DNA from: Sacculina carcini
Lineage: Eukaryota > Arthropoda > Thecostraca > Sacculinidae
Direction: 5' to 3'
Assembly (NCBI GenBank): GCA_916048095.2
Contig: OU696590.1
Location: 2,780,001-2,844,000 of the forward strand
DNA: 64,000 nucleotides
A model generated the notes under the pieces. That model saw only the letters and a program-made list of their open reading frames with translations, was not told where the DNA came from and did no database searches. Position 1 is the first letter of the stretch. The number at the start of each line of letters is the position of its first letter. Position numbers and translations under genes: made by a program. Below, in pieces: positions 1 to 10,240 of this stretch.

Positions 1-822
1 TGTAAGACCAATATTTTTGTGTAGAGTGCGTGGTAGCTATGGTCTTGGTTTTTGTGTGTATGGCTGAAACCTCATTACTTATTCACGTTTGCGAAATAAT
101 ACGACTATTACAGCCGCGGTTTGATGCAGTGTGGGAGTTGCTACACAGAAGTTTGTTTATGACCAAGGCCGTGTGACCTGAATGTTGCGGTGTTTATGTG
201 TGCTTGTGCGTGTGTGTTTTCTGTGCATATGCCAGCGAGATTGCAACGGGTGCAGTTCATTGGATTATTACGCTCGCTCATTATTGTTTTGTCAGGAACT
301 CGGGTTTATAGAGGGGCGATTATCTGCATAGAGACTGGCTGTTGAAAGTGTGCGCTCCAAGTGAATATATGAATTCTCGTGTCGCAAGAGTTGTGTGCAT
401 ATTCGCCGTTGTCGCGGAAAGCGAGTGAGGTTGATGTGCTGCCCATTTCCTTCTTATATTGCCGGAGGCTGCTTAGTTTAAGGGTGTAATTGGGACTGGG
501 CCTATCCGTCACTCAGTCCACATCCAATCTGTGCATCAAGCGAAACACATCCGGCCGCTTCACCAGCCTTGTCGCCTATCTGTCTGTTTGTCCGGGTGTC
601 TTTCTTTGTGTTGCGTGTGCGTGTGCGGAGACCAGCGAGGCGTTACTTGACACAGGCTACATTCTCGCGTGGTTGTCTGGTGCGTCTGGACGGTGTACAA
701 AGGCACTCTTGCACCGACTAGTGCATCGAGTGTAGTTGTGTTGTGGTGTGACGTTGTGTTGTGTGCTGCATCGCTATTTTCCACAGTGAAGGTGTGTGAG
801 TGTGTCATGAAATCGGTCGACA
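1..822. other. GT-rich non-coding sequence upstream of the ADAMTS-like gene
   Basis: No convincing coding exon is visible here. The sequence is rich in TG/GT on the plus strand. An in-frame TGA at 808-810 lies just before the ATG at 823, so the downstream frame does not extend to the left without a splice. It may hold the promoter and 5' untranslated sequence of the ADAMTS-like gene, but no TATA box or other core element is clear. Confidence 0.4.
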
Positions 823-3800
823 ATGTTCGCTCTTCAAAGTAGCTTCGTTCTTCGGTTTTTTATCACTTCATTGAACAGCTGTTGGTTTTTTCGACCTTCC
901 TGCAATTGTAATATGCTGGTTGAAGGCAGACTGCCGTTCCATGCTGACGAAGGAAGTCTTCATTATACTTTTTTGGAGTCGCCTTTCACACAACACTCTA
1001 GACTGCCGGAGAGTATTGGCCTGCTGTTTCTCCGCGGAAAAGTTCGTTATGAATTGTTTTTGAAGTCTTCGCCATCTGTGCTCGATCCCAAGTTCATAAC
1101 GATTCGTCGTTACATCAACTCCACTGAGACGGCTTATGTAGATGCACGTGTGAGCAACCAGTGCTCATATTCAGGACAGGCGCTGAAGATTTCTGACATT
1201 AGTACTGTCCAAGTGGGTTGGGCAGTTCTAGATGTATGCGGTAGTGTTGTTGGGATTGTTCAGTTTGCGAATGATGTGCTCGCGTTTGAGCAAACAGACC
1301 ATTTGAACGACATCGGCCCATATATTTTGCCCGAAGGTTCTCGTCATGTTACGATAGATGACGTGAAATTTATGCTACATAGGCAAAATATTGGATATCC
1401 CCCGGCGCTTGTGGGTGAGTTTGGCCTCAGACTCTCTCGTAAACCGCGTTCCATCCTACATATGGTGCCAATTACCATTGAGCTGGCCATTTTTATCGAT
1501 CAGGACTTACAAAAACAAATGGTCAGGCTCTATGGGGTGCACGTGGATCGAGAGCTGACAAAATTTGCGATAGCCATGGTGAACGCTATGGAGCTTCTGT
1601 ATGATTCTCAGAAGCTAGGTAGATCAGTACGGTTCATACTGAAGCGCTTGGAAATACTGGAGACATCACCCGACTTGTTTTATCATGAACGGGACATCAA
1701 TGCTTTTCTCACCGGTTTTTGTGAATGGCAGCGTGAGTATAATCCCGCTGATGACAACGATCCCTTGCATTGGGATCATGCTGTTCTGTTGACTGGTAAA
1801 GATTTGTACACGAAAATGAGCGTAGATGGTAGCAATGATGTTAATCGTCAAGTTGTTGGCTTTGCTCCAGTCGGTGGTATGTGCTCCCCGTTGGGTAGTT
1901 GTACCGTCAATGAAGGGAAAGATTTTGAATCGGTATATATTGTAGCTCATGAAATTGGACACAGCTTAGGCATGCAACATGACGGACAAGGGAATTCATG
2001 CGATTCTGAGTCGTTCATAATGTCTCCAACACTGGGTACGGGTAAAACGGATTGGTCTTCGTGTAGTCAGAAGTATTTAAATCAATTTGCGAATTCTCCT
2101 CAAGCCACTTGTCTGATGGACAATAATGGTCAGCTGTCGCTCGCCCAAGAATTACGTTCTTTGCCGGGTGAGCGCATTGGAGCGGATGAGCAGTGTCGAC
2201 TTAGATATGGCATTGAAAGTGGACGTGCTCATCAGCAGCCTCTCTCCAATATATGTGCCAACCTTCACTGCAAGTTCAATCATCATCGATGGACCTCCCA
2301 CCCAGCTCTTGAGGGTACCCCTTGTGGCTATGATTCTTGGTGTCGACGCGGTCGTTGTTCGTCCAGATCGGTATCACATCACTTGTCATCTGAGGCTCGT
2401 AACTCTGACATTCCGATTGATGGTAACTGGAGTCCATGGTCTTATTTTTCTCATTGTGCCAGTTCGTGCTTACAAAGCGATTCTGATAGACTGGTATCAT
2501 CGGGAAGTACTGGTCTTCGTGTAAGGTGGAGAATTTGCAACAACCCGTATCCCCAAAACGGTGGACATGTATGCAGGGGTGGATCCCAGCGATTTGAAAT
2601 GTGCTCGTCTGTGACGCTCTGTCATCATTCGGATCAGAAAACCACAACGGAATACACACGTGAGATATGCACTCGTGTAGCTCTACACAACACTTCATTT
2701 ACTGGGCAAGGCAAGATACAATCATCTCACGATGCTGAAGACGCTTGTTCTGTCTGGTGTTATTTGAATGACAATGCACTGTTTCGTCATTCTCGGTCGT
2801 TGCCTAACGGGGCTCGTTGTTCCTTGTTGGGATCGTCGTCGACCATTTCGCCACTGCACTTTTGTGTAAATGGTCGTTGTGTGGTATTTTCATGCGATCG
2901 TAACAGTTTATTCTTCGCCGGAAATTTGTGCGATAGCCGTGACCATGATTCACATGGTAGGTTCTCTAATGAGCTGGTACCTCGTGAAGATATTGCGAGT
3001 AGTAATGGAGGTAGCTGGTCACAATGGAGCTCCTACTCACGCTGTCGTTTTGGGTGTGCCACGCCGGCAATGGGCGTGGAGATGGTGAAGCGAAGATGTA
3101 TGCATTCCACGTGCGATGGTCTAGAGCGCAGTGTCCGCCACTGCGTGCCACTTCTTGACGGCACTGACTGTAGCTCTCTGACGACCACCAACCAGTGGGC
3201 CTCAAAGGTGTGCCGCCGCTTTCGCGATACTCTGGGATTAATGCAGCTGTCAGGCGTCGGCGCACAGCTACCCTCCACTCGGCTGGAACCAGATCGAGGA
3301 TGTACAGTGGTTTGTCAAGATAGAGACTCCTTACTACGCTTCTATCGTGTCAAGGATCGTGTGGGGTGGTTTCCTAGCGGAGTGGATTGCAGCGGTAACA
3401 ACTTCGATCGATCGGCGTTCTGTTTGAGTGGGCGGTGCGTCGATTTCGGTGAAGATGGCACGCCGTTGCACGATTCCAATTTGGACTATGCGTATTTGTT
3501 TGAGGCAGGTATTCGATTTCACCGAATTGTGCGTCGTGACCTGGTGTCCTTCACCGACAGGGTCGCTAAACTATCTAGGTCCAGTTCATTTCGCATTCCG
3601 GGCAGTGTTGATCGTGATTTCTTGGAAAAGGTCATCGATGGACTTGCCTTGGATTCCAACAATTTAACTCATAGACTTCATCTATTACATCCCGATGATA
3701 TTGACCTGGAAAATCCGTTGGATCTTGTAGATTTTCCTGCAAAGATATACCCACAGTCTATGATTCAACCGAGCGATCCGAGTGAGCAGCGCGCGACCAC

Positions 3801-3903
3801 GCATGCTTCGACTGGCACCCATCAATCATCTTCAGAAGCGGCCAACAATGCTTCAGTGGTTTCGTTTAGCTTTTTCTTGTTGATATATTTTTATCTGTGT
3901 TGA
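823..3903 (+). CDS. ADAMTS-like secreted zinc metalloprotease, single exon
   Basis: A 1026-residue frame. The N-terminus is hydrophobic (about residues 5-24), consistent with a signal peptide, and a prodomain ends at an RKPR furin-type site (206-209). The reprolysin domain (about 218-432) has the full zinc motif HEIGHSLGMQHD with H376, E377, H380 and H386, followed by a Met-turn methionine at 400. A cysteine-rich disintegrin-like region follows, then a thrombospondin type-1 repeat beginning GNWSPW near 534, further cysteine-rich sequence and a second TSP1-like segment (GGSWSQW, near 729). The last 17 or so residues are strongly hydrophobic after a Ser/Ala/Asn-rich stretch, which looks like a GPI-attachment signal or a short membrane tail; most ADAMTS proteins lack this. 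Family knowledge: these enzymes cleave extracellular matrix proteins. A 3-kb uninterrupted frame is unusual for the family. The start is the first ATG after an in-frame stop; an upstream non-coding exon remains possible. Confidence 0.9.
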   Translation: MFALQSSFVLRFFITSLNSCWFFRPSCNCNMLVEGRLPFHADEGSLHYTFLESPFTQHSRLPESIGLLFLRGKVRYELFLKSSPSVLDPKFITIRRYINSTETAYVDARVSNQCSYSGQALKISDISTVQVGWAVLDVCGSVVGIVQFANDVLAFEQTDHLNDIGPYILPEGSRHVTIDDVKFMLHRQNIGYPPALVGEFGLRLSRKPRSILHMVPITIELAIFIDQDLQKQMVRLYGVHVDRELTKFAIAMVNAMELLYDSQKLGRSVRFILKRLEILETSPDLFYHERDINAFLTGFCEWQREYNPADDNDPLHWDHAVLLTGKDLYTKMSVDGSNDVNRQVVGFAPVGGMCSPLGSCTVNEGKDFESVYIVAHEIGHSLGMQHDGQGNSCDSESFIMSPTLGTGKTDWSSCSQKYLNQFANSPQATCLMDNNGQLSLAQELRSLPGERIGADEQCRLRYGIESGRAHQQPLSNICANLHCKFNHHRWTSHPALEGTPCGYDSWCRRGRCSSRSVSHHLSSEARNSDIPIDGNWSPWSYFSHCASSCLQSDSDRLVSSGSTGLRVRWRICNNPYPQNGGHVCRGGSQRFEMCSSVTLCHHSDQKTTTEYTREICTRVALHNTSFTGQGKIQSSHDAEDACSVWCYLNDNALFRHSRSLPNGARCSLLGSSSTISPLHFCVNGRCVVFSCDRNSLFFAGNLCDSRDHDSHGRFSNELVPREDIASSNGGSWSQWSSYSRCRFGCATPAMGVEMVKRRCMHSTCDGLERSVRHCVPLLDGTDCSSLTTTNQWASKVCRRFRDTLGLMQLSGVGAQLPSTRLEPDRGCTVVCQDRDSLLRFYRVKDRVGWFPSGVDCSGNNFDRSAFCLSGRCVDFGEDGTPLHDSNLDYAYLFEAGIRFHRIVRRDLVSFTDRVAKLSRSSSFRIPGSVDRDFLEKVIDGLALDSNNLTHRLHLLHPDDIDLENPLDLVDFPAKIYPQSMIQPSDPSEQRATTHASTGTHQSSSEAANNASVVSFSFFLLIYFYLC

Positions 3904-4562
3904 ATGTGTATTCGTCGATGCGGTGTGATTTAGTTGTGACCTGATTAGCTGTTTCACTGTTGTGATGTTAGCCTAGAGTTTCGTATTTGTATCATTCATG
4001 CACCAATATTCATAATCGCATTACTTAGTTTCGTGTGTTTGGACTGCAAGACAATTGGTCGGTCTTCTCTTCTGCTCTGAGCAAGCCGGTATATTTGTCG
4101 TTTTCACACAGATGCTAGGCAAGCGTTGCTGTGATGATGATTCATTGCTTCTGCTATGAGTACACTTGACACTGACCCATCCCTGCGTATGCTCTGTGCG
4201 TTTGTGTACGTGCATCTTTGTGTGTCCTTGTGTGTGCGTGATTGTGTATGTGTGTGCACTTGTTGAATTCGGCCTGTCAGCATGATATATGCGTGTATGC
4301 TCGTGCACTCTCATGTAGCTGAATGCTAATTTTGCGGTGTGAGCGCCCGCGTGCACCTTTGTGACGACTGACCTTGTAGCAGTGCGCACCTGTACACCTG
4401 TACTTGTCCGCGTGTGTGCCGGCTATTATCCCAGCAACAGCTAGAGTTGCCTCCTTGGATTTTTACGTGTTGTTATTGTTGTTGCTGTTCCGTTTGACTT
4501 TTATCAATCCGGTCCATGAATTTAAATTTCCACTTAACCATCGGAGGCATTGTCTTCTCTCT

Positions 4563-4564
<2 letters not shown>

Positions 4565-4593
<29 letters not shown>
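4565..4593. repeat. (GT)n microsatellite
   Basis: Uninterrupted GT dinucleotides on the plus strand, within the likely 3' UTR of the ADAMTS-like gene. Confidence 0.95.
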
Positions 4594-4595
<2 letters not shown>

Positions 4596-4893
4596 GGCTG
4601 TTTCTGTGTTCGCCACTGCACTTTACCGTGGACACAACAGGGTGTTGTAGCGTGTTTTTGTGACCTTGTAGTTGATAGCTCGTTGACACCAAGTGTGGGA
4701 TGTTGTTAACGTTTGGTTCTCACTAGAAAGTTTTACTGATTCTGGTGATCATAGTGCTTTATTCAGTTCATCTCACTCGTCCACTCGTAACAACGTATCA
4801 GATGTTCATCTCGGACTTCACAGTGCGTGCTGTGTGCTTGCTGTACCCAGTTGAGCCAAGTTTCGTGTGGCCTAGTTTTTTTTAAGGGAAATG

Positions 4894-4899
4894 AATAAA
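4894..4899 (+). promoter_or_regulatory. Candidate polyadenylation signal AATAAA
   Basis: A canonical AATAAA about 990 bp after the ADAMTS-like stop codon, followed by AT-rich sequence. It is the best visible candidate for that transcript's 3' end, but the hexamer is common in AT-rich DNA. Confidence 0.4.
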
Positions 4900-5131
4900 T
4901 TAATATTTCTAATTTTAGAATTCGATCGAATCTATAGTTATCGTGAATTCATGATTGTTGCATTGCATAAATGCTGGGGTGTACATTTTTGTTCATTTCA
5001 TTCGTTCAGTCCAATACATATTGTGTGATGTGCTTTCCTCTTCAGATTCAATTTGCGTGTGATATTCAATTCGTAATCCTTATATTTTACTTTTGATTTC
5101 CAGGTTTTGTTTTTCATTTTAATGTCATAAT

Positions 5132-6408
5132 TAGGGCTGTCAAAAGTTAATAAAGTTACTTTTTCACCTAAAGGTAACTTTTTCATAAGCTGCCTAAATC
5201 TGCATGAAAAAATGGTGTACGATAATTATTAAAAAAGTTATTAGGTTACCAAAAGTTACTTTTTCATCGTTAGGTTACTTTTTTTGCTTTTAGGTTACTT
5301 TTTTATCGTCATGTTACCTTTTGTTATTTTTCTGGTTATTAGGTAAGTTTACCACGAAGTTTGGTGACTTTTTGCAGATATGAGGCACAAAAACTGTATA
5401 TATGAGGATAAAATAGGAAAAGAGATGGAATATTAGGTCTGAAGATCAAGAAATGTCAAAGTTTCTGCTGTTAGGATTAAGCAATTGGTATTCACCTTAA
5501 TATCTGTGCTACTCGATATTTATACGTTTTTCGGTACACAGGATAGCGTCATTCCATTTTAGGAAATGTCCACGAACCGAAGGGTGTCGTGAGATGTTTG
5601 GAGCGTGGTATAGTACGATGTGTGAGCTCTCTATACCAGATACTGCACTGTAGCACTTGTCAGTACGTATTTACTTGGACAGAAATTCGCACGTGATTTT
5701 CAGGGCGTGAGATAACGCCATTTTCCCACGTGTGACATTTATAAGACTGTGAGCACAGGGTGCTACATATGCTTGTAGTGTTTAGGCTCACACAAATATA
5801 CAAGCTGTAGTACGTTTTATTTGATAACAAGTTCTATTGAAACATTATAAAGAACATTATTGCGACCATTACTAAAAATAATTACCTTAGCAAGTAGTGT
5901 ATTTCGCATTTGTATTAGCTTTCCACTATAAATTGCATTTTGATGGATATGCTCCTTTTTGCGATGTTAGCCAAATAATATTAAGTGATTTTTGGTGGTT
6001 TGTTGTAAAAATGGTACCAGATCGGAGAGAGGGTGGAAAAATAGTACCAACTCGGAAAGAGGATAGAAAAGAAGGACTGGTGTGTTTTCTTCCTTCAGAA
6101 CTGCAAGCAGAAATTGACCTTTTTTGAAGGTTATTTTTACGAAGGTTAGGTTATTTTAGGTTACTTTTTATAGGTTATTAGGTGACTTTTTATGTTCACA
6201 AACAAACAACAAACAAACCGTGTATTTGATATAGCGCACTAATCAGAAAAGGTGTGATAAACATGTGATAAAGCGATATAAAAGTAATAATAACATTACA
6301 ACTCATAGGTAATTTTTAGGTTACTTTTTAGGTTACTTTTTAGGTTACTTTTTCTCGAAAATAAAGTTACTTTTTTCTGGTTTTTAGGTTACTTTTTTGA
6401 CAGCCCTA
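5132..6408. mobile_element. Non-autonomous hAT element with perfect 8-bp target-site duplication
   Basis: The element begins TAGGGCTGTCAAAAGT and ends with the inverted complement (ACTTTTTTGACAGCCCTA). It is flanked on both sides by GTCATAAT (5124-5131 and 6409-6416), an exact 8-bp duplication diagnostic of hAT transposition. No transposase is present. Both ends are packed with a repeated TTAGGTTACTTTTT motif, probably transposase-binding subterminal repeats. Near the right end (6199-6240) it contains an AAC-rich stretch joined to TGTATTTGATATAGCGCAC, the same tail seen on CR1-like LINE ends at 59.2 and 61.9 kb, so a LINE tail landed inside or was captured. Confidence 0.9.
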
Positions 6409-6547
6409 GTCATAATATCAAGTATAACGCGCAAGTTTTTGTCGAAAATGAATTTTGTTAACTCTATCGAAGGCGAGTTGGTCATTTTGCACGAAGGTGT
6501 CTATAGATTCCAGATGAATCGCTAGAATTGACAGGTATTCTTCACAC

Positions 6548-6832
6548 CAGTGGTGGCGCCAGGATTTTTCCAAGGGGTGCTGCATACTTTTGCAGAGGTA
6601 ATATATCGAATTTAACTACTCCATCTATGCAAACCCCGGACATTGAAGCATTTTATAAACAGCACCCGGACAGTCCGGACAGACCCCAAAACAAGCATAT
6701 GTCCGGGAAAAGAGGACGTATGGTGACCCTACTAAACATGAGCAATTCCACTCCAAATGATCATGGTCATGATTATTTGAATGGCTTGGTACATTTGGAG
6801 GGGGTTGTAGCCCCCTCCTGGCACCGCCACTG
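6548..6832. mobile_element. Short MITE-like element with CAGTGGTGGCGCCAGGA ends
   Basis: The left end reads CAGTGGTGGCGCCAGGA and the right end TCCTGGCACCGCCACTG, an imperfect terminal inverted repeat with hAT-type CAGTG termini. No 8-bp duplication abuts the ends. Instead a 17-nt near-repeat (ACAGGTATTCTTCACAC on the left, ACAGGTGTTATTCACAG on the right, 14 of 17 identical) lies close by. No coding sequence. Class assignment is tentative. Confidence 0.6.
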
Positions 6833-8730
6833 CTAACAGGTGTTATTCACAGCCAAGGCAAGTAATTTGATCTGTATTTAGCTAAATTGAGCAACACATT
6901 GCACATTATGAGGTCTAAGTGAGCTTTCAAAATCAGTGTTCATGGGTGCAGAACTTTGTATTTTGTATTTTGCCAAATTAAATGTCAATACATGTGGATC
7001 TTCAAACAGTATGGTCTTCACTGTCTGTCAAATCACACCAATTTAATCATATATAAATTTGGCAGGGCTTCCCTAAGCGCTGAAATAGCTAAAATAGCTG
7101 AGGCCCACTTTCTTTCCACCGATATTCTAATCAACGTGTCTCTCTTGCTAATTGGATTCTCACGAAGAAACTAGAATGTCTGATAATGCTGGAAACGGGG
7201 CGCTCTGTTATTCGTATACAACACTCCTCAGGTGTTTTTATCAAAATACTCACGAAAGTACATGCATACCCGCGTTATAGGTGTGTGTGTGTGTGTGTGC
7301 GTGTGCGTGTGAACATAGTGGCATTGGGTTCACACGCTGTTTACTGCTTACAAGCGACATATCTCTTTGTCCGGCCACATTCGCTAACGCACAGTTATGT
7401 GTTAATGTGCCTTGCGTATTTGTGTGTATGCGTGCGTGCATGCGTGCGTGCGTGCGCCATACGCAACTAAACACATTTCACAATTGTAACCGAATGTTTT
7501 ACTGAAACATTCGTGTGTCTGTTAGTGTGTGTGTATGTGTGTGTGTGGGTTTTGTAAGCAGCGTCTCACTCGGACGGTTTCTGAGCGCGTCGCTTGGCTT
7601 CGTGTCCGTTAAAACACATACGTATACACACAGATACACACATATACACACGCACACATATGTACACATACACGTGCGTTTATGCACACGCATTCATATT
7701 GAATTCGAACCACATAGTTTTCTATTACTGTTTCACTTGTGTATGCTCGGTATATTATCACTTGTGTATGCTCGGTGTATGCTTGGGATGGAAGACACCG
7801 TTTTTTCTTATTGTAGGCTGACAAAGCTATACAGCAACAAGCTATGTATGAAGTTTATATTTTTCAGAAGGTGTTTGCACTGCATTTGGAACGCAATCAG
7901 GGGCTTGTTATTCCCCGCCAATAGGAAAAGGAGGTTGTGGACCACTAGTCTTGGTGCCAAGGTTTGGTATAAGTCGGGCTGTCGGGCGAGCTTTATTTAC
8001 ACTACATAAACTTCTTCGTTTATGTACTCTGAGTCACACAGTACTTTTCTCTGTACGTTCATATGTCAACGTGGGGATGAGTGTGGTGTAATATTGTTCT
8101 TTCAACCGTTCCATCCGTCCCCTCATCCGATGATATTATGTGTTTGTATGTGTGTGTGTGTTTGTGCGTGCGTTTGCGTGGTGGTTTGGGCGTGTGCCCC
8201 AGTACGAGTGAGTAGCTGACTTCCATTCATGGACTGGTATGGACAAAAAGTGTTGTGTGATACGCCCTGTCACACACACGCACACACACAAACATACATA
8301 CGTATACGGACATGCATATAGACTTGTGGCCATTTGCGAAACACTGTCTACGTTTAACAACACTCATGTGAATCAATACAACCGTGAATCCCATATAACT
8401 TAGCGTGTGCATCACCGAGTTGTTTTTGTTTAGCTGATTTTTGTCCGGCCATCGGCGATTTTGTGTTGATTCCCATCAGCAAATTACTGACGATTTATGT
8501 TGGCTTCCCGCGTATTGTACTTGCGCTGCGTGTTGTCCATAGATCACCGCTGTTTGCACGTGCTCTGTGTGTGTTTGTCCAAGCTTCTTAACTGCTAGTT
8601 TGCGCATGTGCAGTACGAGATACGAATACGGAATCTTCAGCGGGCTGTATCAAGTACCGATCCAGCTTGCGCGAGCGTGCAGGAAGTACTCACGCACGTG
8701 ACACGATGCGTGTTTGTCTGCCTGTGTGTG

Positions 8731-8776
<46 letters not shown>

Positions 8777-9500
8777 TGCTGTGTCGCTAATCAATGTGAG
8801 CACACGGGGAGGCTGTCATGCTCCTCTTTTACTCTTTCTTCCTCTCGAGAGCTATCTTGTCACTATTCTCCCGACGTCGTCTCCCCGCCGATGTTTGTGT
8901 GTGTTCGTGTCGGGAACGTGATGTGAGTGCGTGCGTCCTTCAGCTCTGCTCTGCTGCGGGTGTTGTGCGTGTGTGTGGGGGGGGGGGGTGCATTATCATT
9001 GTCGCCAGGTCAGGGGTCGTGAATTTGCACGCACCTGGCTCGGTGACCCCGTCGCTCATCTCTTGTTGTGTATGCGCTCCAATGCGCATGTGGTCGTGCA
9101 CTTGGTGTATATTCCATGTACACTGAGCGTTGCGAAAACGAAATACCAGGCATATTATAACATGAAAGCGTTCATTTTCTCGGCTTAAATGGGATATGCT
9201 GATGGTACAATGTGCTGTTTGTACTTCTCTATTCGCATTCTGAAATGCTATGATTATGCTTTCCGTTGGCGTGCTGTATTCATGATATAACGTGGTATAT
9301 TTATGGGTTCTCACAGAAATCTTTCGGGCTATCATTATTTGAATTGTTGCAGAGAGTGAACTGACATGCATATAGGATGTATGACATGCGTTCTTCTGCT
9401 GATATCCAGGCACTCGAAGCTGCTTCTATTCAGCTTCAATTGATTTCAGTGAAAATATCTTGAAACACAGTATTGCAATGCATCGACTTCACATTGAGAT
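6833..9500. other. Non-coding region rich in GT/CA microsatellites
   Basis: No gene is supported. Plus-strand GT tracts occur around 7280-7312, 7515-7552, 8140-8182 and 8723-8774, and CA tracts around 7618-7680. Open frames across them encode only alternating Cys/Val or Thr/His runs and are repeat artefacts. A run of about 11 G lies near 8978-8988. Confidence 0.6.
8723..8774. repeat. (GT)n microsatellite, the longest of the GT tracts
   Basis: About 52 bp of nearly pure GT on the plus strand, with a single GC interruption. Potential Z-DNA and a length-polymorphic site. Confidence 0.95.
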
Positions 9501-9509
9501 GTTTGTATG

Positions 9510-9716
9510 CATATAAATACACACAGACACACATACACATGTATACTCGTCACCTATCCACATATAAACACAGACACACACACACGCATACAGACACACA
9601 CTCCTATATACATCTACATACATATACAAGCATACGCACACAGGTGGTGACATTCACGGTTGAGCGCGGCTGTGTTTGTAATAACGATAACATCACCACA
9701 CACACACACACGCACA
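9510..9716. repeat. Imperfect (CA)n tract
   Basis: CA-rich sequence with ACAC, ATAC and ACAT interruptions, directly abutting the LINE fragment at 9724. Confidence 0.85.
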
Positions 9717-9723
9717 AGTACAA

Positions 9724-10126
9724 ATACGTTCCGTTTCGTTCACGTTCTGGACACACCAAGCTGAATCACCACATGAAACGCCTTGGATTGACAACAAATT
9801 CCAAGTGTCAATACTGTCAGCAGGAAGAAACTATGTCGCACGTACTCCTGCACTGTCCCAAATATGCTGAAAATCGACAACTATTACGTAATCGGTTACA
9901 CGATCGTGGCTTCACAGACATGAATGTGCAGCTGCTTCTTGGTGACGTCAAACTAGACCCCAGCTTGTATCATTTTGTGAGGAGACATCTTTGTGTCTTT
10001 CTTCTGAAGATCTGACTGGCAAGACGCATGTGAAGAATGCAGGAAGCACAGTGCAAAGACCGATCGGTGTTCAAGCGGACTTGTCGGACTAGTGTTGTCT
10101 TTAGAAACAATAACAACAACAACAAG
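9724..10126 (+). pseudogene. 3' end of a non-LTR retrotransposon (C-terminal zinc-knuckle region)
   Basis: An open stretch of about 95 codons ending at 10015 reads like the C-terminus of a LINE ORF2: a GHTKLNHHMKR segment, then a Cys-x2-Cys ... His-x4-Cys knuckle (CQYCQQEETMSHVLLHC). A short 3' UTR ends in an AAC-rich tail (10106-10126), typical of these elements. The frame simply runs out of the upstream CA repeat, so the insertion is 5'-truncated. It differs from the I-type LINE found elsewhere in this window. Confidence 0.75.
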
Positions 10127-10171
10127 TACACATATACAAACACACACAAACAAATTTTAGACTAAACCAGT

Positions 10172-10240
10172 GTGTCTTAACCTGTGGGGAATTCCCCACC
10201 GGTGGGGAATGTAAGAGTTGCCAAGTGGGAAGCTAAAGGT
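10172..10240 (+). repeat. Single hAT-like terminus containing a GGGGAATTCCCC palindrome
   Basis: Begins CAGTGTGTCTTAACCTGTGG and continues through a GGGGAATTCCCC palindrome. The complement of the same motif occurs at about 56109-56155, ending in CACTG. I see only one end here, so this is a decayed or partial element. Confidence 0.5.

Larger units (their letters stand above)
3904..5123 (+). other. Probable 3' untranslated region and spacer after the ADAMTS-like gene
   Basis: No coding exon is seen. The stretch contains GT-rich sequence, one clean (GT)n tract and an AATAAA at 4894-4899 that would give a 3' UTR of about 1 kb. Sequence after about 4920 is AT-rich, down to the hAT insertion at 5132. 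Confidence 0.4.

Noticed and set aside
7186-9126. Several open frames rich in Cys/Val or His/Thr
   Set aside because: They are translations of GT/CA microsatellites; no domain or conserved composition supports them.
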